A program made the position numbers and the translations under genes. The notes beneath the pieces are model-generated. The model worked only from the letters and a program-made list of their open reading frames with translations, ran no database searches and had not been told where the DNA came from. Below, in pieces: positions 49,201 through 58,502 of a stretch of DNA of 64,000 bases. Origin of the DNA: Leishmania mexicana MHOM/GT/2001/U1103 (Eukaryota; Euglenozoa; Kinetoplastea; Trypanosomatida; Trypanosomatidae); assembly GCF_000234665.1 (NCBI RefSeq), contig NC_018313.1, positions 186,001 through 250,000 of the forward strand, given 5' to 3'. Positions within the stretch are counted from its first letter, which is position 1; each line of letters opens with the position of its first letter.

Positions 49201-49659
49201 CCGCCAACCTTGGACATGGTCGCAGAGGAGGAAAACCGCCCACGTGACTCCCGACCGGTCACCACTGCCGACCAAAGTGCGAGCGGCACGGGGAGCGTCA
49301 TGAGTGCTGCTGCCCAGCTAGAGCAAAGTGTCAACAGTGGCGCAGAGGAAGATGGCTCGATGACGGCCACAGCCGTCGTGACGGCGTTCCGCTCCCCCAG
49401 CGTCATCTATCACCGCCTCATGACGCCGATATCGCCTCTGGCGACGGACTCCAGACCAGTGCCGGTGCCCCGAGAAAACAGCACCGCCCCGAGTTCTTTC
49501 AGCCCCACCTCGGACTCATCAAAGGACCTCCACGCCATGGTGCGAAAGCCCATGGTGGCTGGGAAACCCCTGCGGAACCCAGCGGTACCCCGCCACGTGG
49601 ACCCAATGGAGCAGATGCCTCAAGGCGGCGACGGCAACGACGCCTCGGTGCAGCCTTGA
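46228..49659 (+). CDS. RhoGEF-like protein with DH (Dbl) and PH domains
   Basis: This protein has 1,143 residues from ATG 46228; the longer frame begins at a TTG. Residues about 164-500 carry a divergent, insertion-split Dbl-homology domain: TFGQYWGIFANLPTLYGVH, LVQELDTVLLRL, and PLSILRRYTHAARCLVE, the last matching the DH 'P.QR..RY..LL' helix. A PH domain follows at about 525-630 (VLIHYGRLLKRFGRG, RLIFLFSDWMCYAEE, ITFYAASPEQRDQWVDAI with the invariant C-terminal Trp). The C-terminal 500 residues are Ser/Pro-rich and disordered, with an AGC-repeat-coded Ser run near 49013-49035. DH-PH proteins activate Rho-family GTPases. Classical Rho proteins are scarce in trypanosomatids, so the partner is an open question. 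Confidence 0.85.
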   Translation: MNTPQTSAADAAVACLRLLHRLLQDEEVSLAQLSYLIENVHDPLAQVCLPPSQRPMVVPAPQLRSPSASALNRFSSPVKHAHSPVPSTMAAAAAGEVKARRLPPQPAVVEPEAPAQKEATPVKTTKATGMMHRASKKASKTDAVSAKSPSSSTSTSKAEARATLTFGQYWGIFANLPTLYGVHLSLVQELDTVLLRLTQIVDELHPATQDTANSAVLHSPAATPVPDAGLNTRKHASALRNPSLSAPAGARSVYIEIGVMVCEFFGSELMKHFMAEHMMYTVKYTQQAAPHLLRLSRLWRWCTEPSGSSGVSAATLASLSEMDQRTILQNDLFLDFLWRSFGPSGMPEDDRVCIPAPPELKQRSAAGRQGHALPPARALAGGSGGARRSRPTAAVSSPAARFPPIPAMWEGFRTLLVLLATPLSILRRYTHAARCLVESGALLPKDRTRLQNCFIDVAALRISEETNLIVEELCLHDVRGIMALMDIPASSTNSGGPVSLAGGEPVNSSAAAALSSGGVPANHSNRVLIHYGRLLKRFGRGRHERLIFLFSDWMCYAEESSNGRFRVRGTIPLSGLRVVAARDDPSLDTVNCFELLLPSLSKRITFYAASPEQRDQWVDAIRYTVRRFEVQKQRPPATNGSPRNSGINTAAGDGGMPSMMQPTAPMLMANSRLSRQRHNDIRWQACGKLQRRTEEMPPQPSHIISGAARVPLAVVAGGPVAGSSPFPVCHSPSPANVTHWSARASVHRRIRSQEFIAVHQQQLAASSSHIPTPTQTDGVPPGGGVATVETNSNLDSMVPPALDTGNMDSASPVRSVDRNPPPQRQRSHQLLSSVTSTVAVAASAERRSSSLLHSFTMDIMASPNRGSGGSGVSTPLRPPVSERFEAVKISSRGRNPPHQPQQETVALPEEVARHPSGRGVVSPPSSPASSSSSSSSGVLDSIISTAAPPTTSCKVSLQPFCEPPSASAEAQALPGANLAPPNKSVVSVAEVPPTLDMVAEEENRPRDSRPVTTADQSASGTGSVMSAAAQLEQSVNSGAEEDGSMTATAVVTAFRSPSVIYHRLMTPISPLATDSRPVPVPRENSTAPSSFSPTSDSSKDLHAMVRKPMVAGKPLRNPAVPRHVDPMEQMPQGGDGNDASVQP

Positions 49660-50834
49660 AGCTGAGGCAAGAAACAGAGGAGGGGAGGGGCCCGCTTGCC
49701 CCGTTCCTTGCCACCCGCACATCCTCCCTTCCCTGACCCCACCCCACCGTAGCACCGACACAAGCGCCCACGAAGGCCAAACGACGTCTACTCTCCGTAG
49801 CCTCTGCCATGGCACTGCCCGTGTGTGTGTATGTGTGTGGGGGGGGGGGGGGCTGCATGAGCGTGTCTGAGTGACCCATGCACCACCACCTGCGAGCGAA
49901 CAAGAAGAGGCGCTGGCAGCATGGCTCGATCTCTCACAACGTCGGCGGGCATCGCGGTCACCAAGCGCCTCCCCCCCCCCGCTCCCCTCTCTCTGCATAC
50001 CCCACCTATACGACTGTCAACCGCATTCTGCGCCATATCACCGGTGACCCTCTCACTACCACCCGCGGCGGCGGCGGCAGCGGCAGCGGCAGCAGCAGTA
50101 TATCTTTATACAATATATAGTTCAGACGAAACAACCCGGCCAAGGACAAGGACGAGCGAGAGAGACGCACAGCGCCTCGCAGCTCATGGTTGAAAGGGCC
50201 CCTTTCCCTCTCCCTCTCTGGCGGTCTTGCTCTCTCCCCCCTTGCCACCCATTTCGTCTCCCTCGTACCCCCATCACGCGACGTCATCCGTCCCCTCGGC
50301 AGAACGAGAGGCGGCGTTTCCCAGATGATAGACTCTTGACACCCGCACCCCTCTCCATCGTGCCCCTCTCTATCTATTTCCTGTACGGGCACCAACTCTT
50401 GCGCGGCCACATCACCGCACACGTACAGGGCGAGAACGAGCGAGAGACGCGCACGCACGAGTGCGCGCTGCCCCCTCCCTCGAGGCGTGTAGTCCACCGC
50501 CTTCTTCCCCCACCCACCCCTCCCTTCCTCTGTTCTTCGGGGGAGGGGGGAATCGATCGCGTGACAAGGTGCCCTCAGTGATCCCACCTCAACCCCACCA
50601 CGACGGCGTTTCCATCCCTCGCAGACACGCTCACGGCTGTGCATCCTCCTCATTCTTCTCGGGCCCTTCATCATTTCGCCGCTCTCCTCCCCCTCACACC
50701 CCCTTCCCCCGCATCCCCACCCCACCCAACCGACCACCACACCTCCCTCCCTCCCTCTCTGTCTCCCTCCGCATACACGTACACACACACACGGTGTAGC
50801 TCACCCGCGAGGGAGACGAAGAGGCGAAGGCGCC
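49660..50834. other. Intergenic region (1.2 kb)
   Basis: It holds a run of about 13 G near 49839-49852, a GGC/GCA triplet run (50064-50097) and TATATAG near 50113. No gene seen. Confidence 0.55.
50750..50799 (+). promoter_or_regulatory. Probable trans-splice acceptor for the gene at 50835
   Basis: The tract CCTCCCTCCCTCCCTCTCTG is followed by AG at 50798-50799. The first ATG is 50835. Confidence 0.5.
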
Positions 50835-52337
50835 ATGCTGATCCTTATATTTGGCACCTTCATTGGTCTCATTGCCCTAGCTGGTACCTTCATGTACGTC
50901 ATTATCATGGGCCCGTCTAGGTATCACCGCGACGGCGTCGTCGGCAAGCTCCACCGCCTCCTCACCAGCGTCCCGCTGACCGTGGGCGGGTTCTGTGTGA
51001 GCTGCTGCTACGGCTGTGATCAGCGCAAGGGCCGGCTGTGCTGCAGCCGTTGTGCAAAACGCACGATCCACGAGCGTAACTGGTTCATGGTCATCTTTTA
51101 TATTGGCCTCGTGTGGACGGTGGAGGGGCTGTACCTGCTCATCTCCCTCCCGCGGCTCAAGGCATCCATCATGTCGAAGGCGGTGTCGTGGGTTCTCGTC
51201 CTGCTCTCCGAGTTCCTGTGGACCTGCGCCACTTTCTCCGACCCGGGCACCGTGACGGCGGAAGCCGATAAGGCGGCGCAGCGGCAGCAATTTTCGGCCA
51301 AAGCCGCCACCAGCGCCAAGAAGAGACTCCTGCCGCGTGAAACGCCAAACCGCGGCGCTGGTATCGCCGGTCAGGGCAAGACACCAGGCAACTCCAAAGT
51401 CCGCCGGTCCTTTCTTTTCTCACCCGCCGAGGAGTTTGTGCTGAACCACCGGTACATTGTGGACGGCATGGTGTACGCCATCGCCTCCGATGACGCGACC
51501 GCGCAGCTCACGAAGGTGCAAAAGGAATACACGAGCCCGACGATGGGGCACCCCGTCCAGCTCGGCCAGACCTGCATCACCTGCCATGTTTCTCGACCCA
51601 GCCGCAGCAAGCACTGCCGCCTGTGTCATCGGTGCGTGCGCCGGTACGATCACCACTGCCCCTGGATCAACAACGACGTGGCAGAGCGGACAACGCGCTA
51701 TTTCCTCGGTTTTCTTCTGTGCCACGCCATGTCCTGCACTTGGGCCTGCGTCGACCTCTTCCGCAACATTCGCCAGTTTCTCATAACACATCACGCGTGG
51801 GGGTGGGTGCTGCGATACCCGAACGGTCACACCGTGCCGCTGAGCCTCTCCCAGTACCTGATGATCCTCATCAACTTCCACTTGCTCGAGGCGTGTCTCC
51901 TCTTCTTCGCATTCTTCATCGGCCTCGTGCTGTACGGGTTCTGGGTCTATCAGATGACCTTTGCGGTGGCGAACCTGACAGTCAACGACCTCAACAAGAT
52001 CGACGACACAGTGGAGTTTGTGGTGACGCTCCCGACGCTGGATTTGGTATACCGTGAGTCACGAAAGGTGCGCGAGCGCCTCGAACAGGTAGCCGAGCGT
52101 AAGCCGAAGGCCCTTCTGGCGCTTACGGAGCCCCCGCCACCCAAGTCAGAACCCGGGTACGAGGAGGGCGGGAAGGAGAACCTGGCGTACCGCAAGCGTG
52201 TTAAGAAGATGCTCACGGAGGACCTGAAAGGGTTGTACGACCGCGGCGTTTGGCGGAACTTGATGGAGATCCTCTTGCCTTCCGCGCCGCTGCGCGACTC
52301 GGCTGTCCTTGCCAAGGCCACGGCCTGTGTACTGTAG
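50835..52337 (+). CDS. DHHC-type palmitoyltransferase
   Basis: This protein has 500 residues. The cysteine-rich domain (C-x2-C ... RSKHCRLCHRCV) ends in the catalytic Asp272-His273-His274-Cys275, followed by PWINNDV, all diagnostic of zDHHC protein S-acyltransferases. A short 'DPG' (SDPGTV) lies before it, as in the family. Hydrophobic segments at about 1-27, 78-100, 112-135, 290-312 and 340-370 give a multi-pass membrane protein with the DHHC loop cytosolic. The first part has an extra Cys-rich stretch (CVSCCYGCD...CCSRC) at about 55-75. The tail is basic and helical. It would attach fatty acyl groups to Cys of target proteins; the organelle cannot be told. Confidence 0.95.
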   Translation: MLILIFGTFIGLIALAGTFMYVIIMGPSRYHRDGVVGKLHRLLTSVPLTVGGFCVSCCYGCDQRKGRLCCSRCAKRTIHERNWFMVIFYIGLVWTVEGLYLLISLPRLKASIMSKAVSWVLVLLSEFLWTCATFSDPGTVTAEADKAAQRQQFSAKAATSAKKRLLPRETPNRGAGIAGQGKTPGNSKVRRSFLFSPAEEFVLNHRYIVDGMVYAIASDDATAQLTKVQKEYTSPTMGHPVQLGQTCITCHVSRPSRSKHCRLCHRCVRRYDHHCPWINNDVAERTTRYFLGFLLCHAMSCTWACVDLFRNIRQFLITHHAWGWVLRYPNGHTVPLSLSQYLMILINFHLLEACLLFFAFFIGLVLYGFWVYQMTFAVANLTVNDLNKIDDTVEFVVTLPTLDLVYRESRKVRERLEQVAERKPKALLALTEPPPPKSEPGYEEGGKENLAYRKRVKKMLTEDLKGLYDRGVWRNLMEILLPSAPLRDSAVLAKATACVL

Positions 52338-53270
52338 GGACTGGGTGGCGCTGGCGCTGATTACCCGATTCATGGCGGGTGGTCCTGTGGGTGGATGTAC
52401 GTGTCCGTCTGAGAGGGGCGTTGCCCATGCAAGGCACTCCCCCTGACGTCATCCAGAAAATGAAAATGAAAAGCCCAAAGCGTATCGTCGCTTGTTGTTG
52501 TTGTGATGGTTGGTATGGAGGTGTAGGACCGGGTGCCAAGACCGTGTCCAGACTTTCCTCTCTACACCGACCCCTCCTCCTCCCGACACACCCACCCACC
52601 CACACACATACACACTCACGGTTCCGACACAACATCCCCTCCCACCTTCAGGTGCGCGAGTGTGAGGCATGTGCGCCCACGTACGTGAGTAGGGAGGTGT
52701 ATATATATATATATACATGTATATGTATGGATGTCTGTGCGTCTGTGCGCTGCCCTTCCAACACCAGAACAGACAAGAAAGTAGAGGGGTGGGGCCACCG
52801 CCACCACCAGGTCCCTCTCCTGCACAAACACGCGCACCTCCACAAAGGTGTAGCTGCGCGTCGGGGTCGTGCTTGTGAGCCTGAGATGTCTTCGATCACT
52901 CGCCCCACCCCCCTCTCCCCCTAATCCTCCTCCTCATCTCTCCCCTCCCCCTTCCTGTTCTCCTGTGCTGACCACAGAGCTACTACTGCTTTGGCCCCAC
53001 AACGGTTGCTCGCCGTGGGTACGCGCGTATGTACTTGCATGTATGTATGTGTAAGTCCCGTCCGTGACTGCCAAGAGCTCTGTATTGCTCGACTCCACAA
53101 CCATACCGGGCGCTCGCTATCCTCCTTAGCGCCAGCGTCCAGCGCACACGCGCATCACCTTGTGTATTGCTCTCGCTTCCCACTTCCCCCGGGGAGGGCG
53201 CCCCCCCCCCTCCTCTGTCACACCGGTGTGTGCGTGTGTGCGCGCGCCCTCGTCGTGTCCCCCAGTATCG
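52338..53270. other. Intergenic region with AT tract
   Basis: It contains (AT)n at 52699-52716, CA and CT tracts and no protein-like frame. Confidence 0.55.
53201..53265 (+). promoter_or_regulatory. Possible trans-splice acceptor very close to the start codon at 53271
   Basis: A C/T run (53201-53218) and CGTCGTGTCCCCCAG give AG at 53264-53265, only five bases before the ATG. An upstream site is also possible. Confidence 0.35.
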
Positions 53271-55181
53271 ATGGCCACGACTGCCTCACCCCAGACGGGA
53301 TTAAGCCCCACCGTCCCTACACCCGTGGCACCGCCGTCGATCGATGACGCGCTGTCGTACTGGATTGGGCTCTCGCGCCTCATTCACCGCGTCTGCGTGA
53401 CGTCCGACTCCACACCGTCCGCTGATGAGTGCGCGCCATCCGATCGGCTCCAACGATGCATCGGTCACGCGGAGGGCGAGCCGCCCACCTTTACCCGCTA
53501 CAGCCTTCACCGTGTGCTGCTCTGCTGTGGCATAAAGCAACATCGCGTTCGACAGACCGCCGACCGCATGCTTGCACAGCTTCTCTCGGCAGCCTACACC
53601 ACCGCAACTCCCCTCACTGCGCCAGTCGTCTTGCTGGACACCAAATCACCGGCACCGACGCCTTTCCGTACACCAGTGCGTCAGCTGCCCGTACCATTGC
53701 CTCTTCTCGTGGCGGACTGGCTGAGGCAGTCCTCTCCTGACGATCAGAACGCGTCCCAGCACCACCGCTACTGTCTGAGGGTCCCCGCCGTCACGTGGAG
53801 CAGGAGCATCATCAAATGGTTGGGGAGTGGGCTGCGAGGGCAGATGATCTCGCTGAGGCCGCTTTCCCGGTGGAACATGGTGTGCGCGCAGCAGTCCCGA
53901 CGCATGCCTGTAGTCATCTTCGTCGGCGGCCCCAGCGGCGCAGGGAAGAGCACGCTGGCCAGCCTGGTGGCGAGTCAGCTGCGCGTCCCAAACGTGCTGT
54001 CTACCGACACAGTACGGCAGGTGTTGCGGACGCGCCTGCGCGGGCACGAGGCGCAGTTCCCGGCCCTCTTTGTGTCCACGTATGAGGCGCACAAGGTGAC
54101 GGGAAACAATGGTCACGTCTCCGTGGATGACGGAGCTGCGGTGCCGCATCCGCAGAGCGCCGATGAGAATGTCATCGTTCAAGGGTACGAGGCACAGTGC
54201 GACCTTGTCCTCCGCATTCTCGACGGGATGCTGGCGCGCCTCCTCGCTCGCCGCGAGTCGATCGTGGTGGAAGGGGTGCATCTGCTCCCGCGATATCTGG
54301 CGGCGAAGCGCGCCGAGCTTCTCGTGTCGCATGTGGCCTGTGTTCCTGTTCTCGTGCGCATCCCCAAGGCGGACAGTCACCTGGAGCGGCTCTGCATCCG
54401 CGCACGCGGCATGTCCATGCAGGCGCGAAACAACAAGTACATCCGCTCCTTCAACGCAATCCGCACCATCCAAGCTCACCTGGTCGACAGCGTGGAGGCG
54501 GCGTCGCTTCCGGTTCTGGTGCTCTCAAACACGAACATAGACAAGTCCTTCACCGCACTCCACCACACCCTGTTGGAGACCATGGAGTACGTCGCGGTGC
54601 ACGGCTGGCCTGCGGACGCGGCAGCGGCGGCCGAAGTCCCTCTCACTGGGGTGGTCTTCACGGCTGTAAAAGACAGACTTGTTGCGGTGGTGCGGCAGCG
54701 TCGGTGTCGCCGCAGCGCCACGGATGACAACATGAGCACGTCGAGCGGGACGGGTGCGTCTGCGCTGGGAGACGAGGAAAAAGGGGGCGTGGTAACGGCC
54801 CCCTTCGGCGCCCTCGCACTCGCACCCCACGCACGACTGCCAGCCCATTCCCCGGCGGGCAGCAGCAGCAACGGTGCAGCGCCGCGTGCTCGCTCTGCAG
54901 AGCTGCTGGGGGTGGTACAGCGTTGCCTTCTCGAGCAAGGCTTGCGTTATCACTCTCGCACCAGTAATTCTCAAGCAGATTCAGCAACGGTGTATGGTCC
55001 CTCCGGGGTGCTCGGCTCGCGGGACGCCAGCAGTCGCTCCCACGCACACGTAGCCGTACGCCCCTCTTCCCCCATCGCGGCGAAGTCGCGCATCAGCCTG
55101 ACCCCGTCGTCTCACCTTCTGTCAGACGGCCACAACGATGAGTTTGACGAGGTGGAGATGCCGTCCCTGATCGGCTCGTGA
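53271..55181 (+). CDS. 2-phosphoglycerate-kinase-like P-loop protein
   Basis: This protein has 636 residues. Residues about 219-228 form a Walker A loop (GGPSGAGKST), followed by LSTDTVRQVLR and, later, SIVVEGVHLLP, VLVRIPKADSHLERLCIRAR, and NKYIRSFNAIRTIQ. This order matches 2-phosphoglycerate kinase-like proteins known from archaea and from plant LPA1-type proteins linked to inositol-phosphate metabolism. The N-terminal 200 residues include a domain with YWIGLSRLIHRV and a FTRYSLHRVLLCCGIK segment resembling the ATP-cone-like part of archaeal 2PGK ('S.....L...G'). The C-terminal 180 residues are low-complexity. The true substrate is uncertain. Confidence 0.88.
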   Translation: MATTASPQTGLSPTVPTPVAPPSIDDALSYWIGLSRLIHRVCVTSDSTPSADECAPSDRLQRCIGHAEGEPPTFTRYSLHRVLLCCGIKQHRVRQTADRMLAQLLSAAYTTATPLTAPVVLLDTKSPAPTPFRTPVRQLPVPLPLLVADWLRQSSPDDQNASQHHRYCLRVPAVTWSRSIIKWLGSGLRGQMISLRPLSRWNMVCAQQSRRMPVVIFVGGPSGAGKSTLASLVASQLRVPNVLSTDTVRQVLRTRLRGHEAQFPALFVSTYEAHKVTGNNGHVSVDDGAAVPHPQSADENVIVQGYEAQCDLVLRILDGMLARLLARRESIVVEGVHLLPRYLAAKRAELLVSHVACVPVLVRIPKADSHLERLCIRARGMSMQARNNKYIRSFNAIRTIQAHLVDSVEAASLPVLVLSNTNIDKSFTALHHTLLETMEYVAVHGWPADAAAAAEVPLTGVVFTAVKDRLVAVVRQRRCRRSATDDNMSTSSGTGASALGDEEKGGVVTAPFGALALAPHARLPAHSPAGSSSNGAAPRARSAELLGVVQRCLLEQGLRYHSRTSNSQADSATVYGPSGVLGSRDASSRSHAHVAVRPSSPIAAKSRISLTPSSHLLSDGHNDEFDEVEMPSLIGS

Positions 55182-55731
55182 AGGTCGTTTGACTTAACTC
55201 CCACGTCCACACGCGCGGAAGAGGCGCGAGAGGGATGTCGTGCATAACACCAGCTTTTCATTGCGCGTGGTTGTCGCTCGTGTGCTGCTCACAGCACACC
55301 CGCACAGAACCGTCGGCATCTTCATCGCCTCCACTGCCGCCTCCCTCTCTCTGGGTGTTTTGTGCGTGGAGGAGGGGGGCGGGGCGGGGCGGGAGGGCTT
55401 TGTTCTGTAACACACACCCACATATATATATACATATATGCCTCCCTCCCTCCTGCCTGGACTTCTTCCACCAACCACCAACCCTCCACATCTTGCGGAT
55501 CGCTCTCGATTGACCGCGATGACGGTGGCAGTGCAGCCCCGTGCGCGCTCAGGGCGGAGGGGGACTATATCCCCACGTGCGACATGCGCGATTCGAAAAT
55601 GACCGCGAACGGGCTTACCTCACTCCTCTCTCCGTCTTCTGTATTGTCATCCCTTTCTTCTCGGTGAAGGAGATCCTCTCGCGGCGTCGTACGTAGGCGG
55701 GCAGGTTGCCGTTTGTCCATCCTCTCTCGTC
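55182..55731. other. Intergenic region with AT tract
   Basis: It holds CATATATATATACATATATG near 55421-55440 and a pyrimidine tract before the next gene. No gene seen. Confidence 0.55.
55618..55669 (+). promoter_or_regulatory. Probable trans-splice acceptor for the TYW3 gene
   Basis: The long T/C tract 55618-55662 is followed by AG at 55668-55669. The first ATG is 55732. Confidence 0.5.
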
Positions 55732-56772
55732 ATGTCTGACGCCGCGCCGGTCACGGCTACTGTTGATGCGCCGCCATTGCCCACCCCAACGAACGTGAAG
55801 CCGCCGCGCAAGAAGCCACTGAGGACGGAAGAAGCTAACCCCCGTCTGCTCGCTCAGGCGAACGGCGTCTCCGCACAGCAGCAGAAGCAGCGGGACAAGG
55901 AGTTTGCCACGCACAAGGCGCACATTCTGGCCAATCTGCAGACGAACGCGTGTGACCTGAGCCCCAAGGGAAGCGTAGATGCGAAGTGTCTCCCTGTGAT
56001 GGATGTGCTCAACACGCACAAGGACTACGTCACCACGAGCAGCTGCAGCGGACGCATTGCCCTCTTCCACAGCATCACGCACAGCAAGGCTTGTGAGACC
56101 GACGATGGGGAGGCAACGCCGGGGCCGCGCATGAAGCGTGGCGAAAACGCGGCGCTTGGTTGGGTGTTCGTGAAGCACGGCATGCTGCGCCCGATGGAGA
56201 TGGCCCAGGTGGTGGGTTTCCTCTGCGGAGCACCCACCACGCCGGAGGACGTGGCGCTGGATGCGGCGCAGATGGAGAAGCACGCGGCTCACATGGCCTC
56301 TGTGAGCAGCAGCGCCTACTGCCACGGCGCCGCCCCTGGTTCCTTGCCTGCTGGGATGTATGATGGCGAGGTGGAGGGAGTGCTGGTGGAGGCGAGAGGA
56401 GGCGGAGGCGAGGTTGCAGCACTGCCCGTTCCTACGCGCGGCACCGTGTCGCTCAAGATGGAGCCGTTTGTGATGCACGTTCAGTGCCGCACGATGGAGG
56501 CTGCAAAGCTGTTGCTCTCGGCGGCTGTTAGTGACAGCGGGTACCGCAACAGCGGCGTTGTCCCGCCTGGCAAGAAGATTATGTGCGGCATCCGCAGTGC
56601 TGCTGGACTGGGACTGGAGGTGCCTGTCGTCGTTCACGGCGTCAACCACGTGGCGTCTCAGCGGGCATACGTTTGGGCGCTGCTGGGACTCGCGAATGAA
56701 AAGATGGAGGCGAACGAGAAGAAGATTCGGCTGCTGGAGAAGTCCGTGGTGGCCCGCGTCTTGCCGGCGTGA
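55732..56772 (+). CDS. TYW3: tRNA wybutosine-synthesizing protein 3 (TYW3)
   Basis: This protein has 346 residues. The Taw3/TYW3 signature is clear: SPKGSVDAKCLPVMDVLN from residue 77, then YVTTSSCSGRIALF around 98-112 with the S-S-C-S-G-R core. Later blocks are GWVFVKHGM, VSLKMEPFVMHVQCRTMEAAKLLLSAAVSDSGYRNSG and the GLEVPVVVHG strand. TYW3 N-methylates the tricyclic wybutosine precursor at position 37 of phenylalanine tRNA, after TYW1 and TYW2. A Pro/Lys-rich N-terminal extension of about 65 residues and an insert (GEATPGPRMKRGEN) make it longer than the human protein. A cytosolic location is likely. Confidence 0.93.
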   Translation: MSDAAPVTATVDAPPLPTPTNVKPPRKKPLRTEEANPRLLAQANGVSAQQQKQRDKEFATHKAHILANLQTNACDLSPKGSVDAKCLPVMDVLNTHKDYVTTSSCSGRIALFHSITHSKACETDDGEATPGPRMKRGENAALGWVFVKHGMLRPMEMAQVVGFLCGAPTTPEDVALDAAQMEKHAAHMASVSSSAYCHGAAPGSLPAGMYDGEVEGVLVEARGGGGEVAALPVPTRGTVSLKMEPFVMHVQCRTMEAAKLLLSAAVSDSGYRNSGVVPPGKKIMCGIRSAAGLGLEVPVVVHGVNHVASQRAYVWALLGLANEKMEANEKKIRLLEKSVVARVLPA

Positions 56773-57514
56773 TGGCCGCGCACAGCCCCTAAACCGCGCA
56801 ACGAAGACTAACAACGCGTGGACGTATCTGAGAGAGGTAGTCCTGTGTCCAACCATCGATCCCCGTGGCGGTGACGAGCAGCGGCAGCGATGGCCTGTGT
56901 GGCTAGTCAACGCGCGGTCACACAGGCACCTGCCGTGAGCAGGCCATCCTTCCTACCTCCCGCCTCCCCCCCCCCCGCTAAGACACGCACAAAACAGGAG
57001 GCAAGAAAGACCCAGGGCACAAGCGGTCCACGGCTCTCCGGCAGCAGCGGGGACGACAGCTGTCGCGCTACGACTGCCGAAGGCAGCCCCACCCCTCCCT
57101 ATCCCTTTGTGTCCTCTCCCGTGGACCGCCGGCGATCGCGTACACCGCCTTGGGGAACGATCCCGCTACTCACGCCCCGCGGTGTGTGTGTGTGTGTGTG
57201 TGTCTTTCCCTCTCTCATTCCCTCTGTGTGTGCCTCCGCCACCACTACCGTCGTCTCCCCTCCTCCTCCTGTCTTCTTGTGGACGTACCGTGCGCACGTG
57301 GCGACGTCGATCCGTGACGATCGCCGTTCTACTGCGCCTGCACGAGAAGAGTTTCTCGGTCCCCCCTCCCCTCCCTCTACATCACGCGTCATCGGTCCGC
57401 GTCACAGGTCTGCCTTCATCATCTTCCTGCGCTCATCTTTACTTGGCAGTCGCGCTGTTCCCTTTAACCACTCACTCCTTGGCTGTGCAGCAGAACTCCC
57501 CCGCAGACCGGAAA
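56773..57514. other. Intergenic region
   Basis: It contains poly-C near 56967, a GT tract at 57182-57203 and pyrimidine tracts ahead of the prefoldin gene. No gene seen. Confidence 0.55.
57457..57490 (+). promoter_or_regulatory. Probable trans-splice acceptor for the prefoldin gene
   Basis: TTCCCTTTAACCACTCACTCC is followed by TTGGCTGTGCAG, with AG at 57489-57490. The first ATG is 57515. Confidence 0.45.
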
Positions 57515-57931
57515 ATGACCGCGAACGCCAGTGCGTCGGAGAGCGCCCTCACTGAGGAGCAGATTGTGCAGCAGTACAACCGCATGCGTCAGGAGCAGAG
57601 CGCCATCATGTCTCGCATCGCCGAGCTGGAGAATGAGTCCCACGAGCACGACCTCGTCGCGACCGAGCTGCGCCCGCTCAACAAGGACCGCTGCTGTCAT
57701 CGCCTTGTCGGTGGTGCGCTAGTGGAGCTCACGGTGGGCGAGGTGCTGCCGGACATTGAGGAGAACTTAGCCGCCATTCGCGAAGCGCTCGTGCAGCTAA
57801 ACAAAGGCCTCATGGAGAAGGAGAAGCAGATGGACGAGTTCATGACCAAGCACAAGCTGAACCGTCCCGGCGCGAACCAGGCCGTGACGGCCAATCAGAG
57901 CAACGAGGGCAACCGCGGCGTTCTGGCGTGA
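57515..57931 (+). CDS. PFDN2: Prefoldin subunit 2
   Basis: This protein has 138 residues, the usual size for a beta-type prefoldin. Two coiled-coil helices (about 14-45 and 82-118) flank a short beta-hairpin. The family pattern is present: QIVQQYNRMRQEQSAIMSRI, ELENESHEHDLVATEL, then the signature CCHRLVGGALVELTVGEVLP at about 62-81, typical of subunit 2 ('RKCFRMVGGVLVERTV..VLP'). It is part of the hexameric prefoldin that hands nascent actin and tubulin to the CCT chaperonin in the cytosol. The longer open frame upstream is not protein-like. Confidence 0.95.
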   Translation: MTANASASESALTEEQIVQQYNRMRQEQSAIMSRIAELENESHEHDLVATELRPLNKDRCCHRLVGGALVELTVGEVLPDIEENLAAIREALVQLNKGLMEKEKQMDEFMTKHKLNRPGANQAVTANQSNEGNRGVLA

Positions 57932-58502
57932 CGCGGCGCTCGATGCGGTGCAACAGTCGTGGACCGCGGAGTCTGCGCGTGACTATCTGTGTCCGTGGCG
58001 TATACGTTATGTGTGTCTAAGTCAGTAACGGCGTTTCCCTCCGTGGACCACCTCCCCTTCCCCTCCCCTGTCTGCGAGTCGTACCACACGCGGATATGTG
58101 TCTACGAGGGGGGGGTCGTGTTCGCGTCTGTTTGGCGTCGATCTACCTTCTTACCTGAGAGAGACATCCGAAAAAAAAGGGAAGCGAGACCCACCCTGAA
58201 CATCTTCCCCACCCCACCCCACCCCCACACCCCCTCGTCGTCCGCTCTCTCCCGCCTCGCCGTCTGGACGGCACGTAAGGTGAGGGGCCGAGCAACCAGG
58301 ATGATGTGCAGTAGAATTCGTGTTTCACGTATGCCATGCCGTTTCTGGACAAACCCCTCGCAGTCCTCAAGGGTGTCCCTGCCAGCCCTCTCCACCCGCA
58401 ACTCCCGCTCTCCTCTCTGCCCTCGCGGACACTCACCGTAAAGAAAACGTAAACAACAGGAGAGACTCCCCTCCTCCTCTCTCTGCCGCAGGCGCGGGCC
58501 GA
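57932..58502. other. Intergenic region
   Basis: It holds G and A homopolymers (58109-58115 and 58171-58178), a C/A-rich stretch near 58208-58232 and a strong splice-acceptor-like tract. No gene seen. Confidence 0.55.
58465..58491 (+). promoter_or_regulatory. Strong probable trans-splice acceptor for the gene at 58503
   Basis: ACTCCCCTCCTCCTCTCTCTGCCGCAG puts AG at 58490-58491, eleven bases before the ATG. This decides the start at 58503 rather than the upstream open frame from 58320. Confidence 0.6.
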
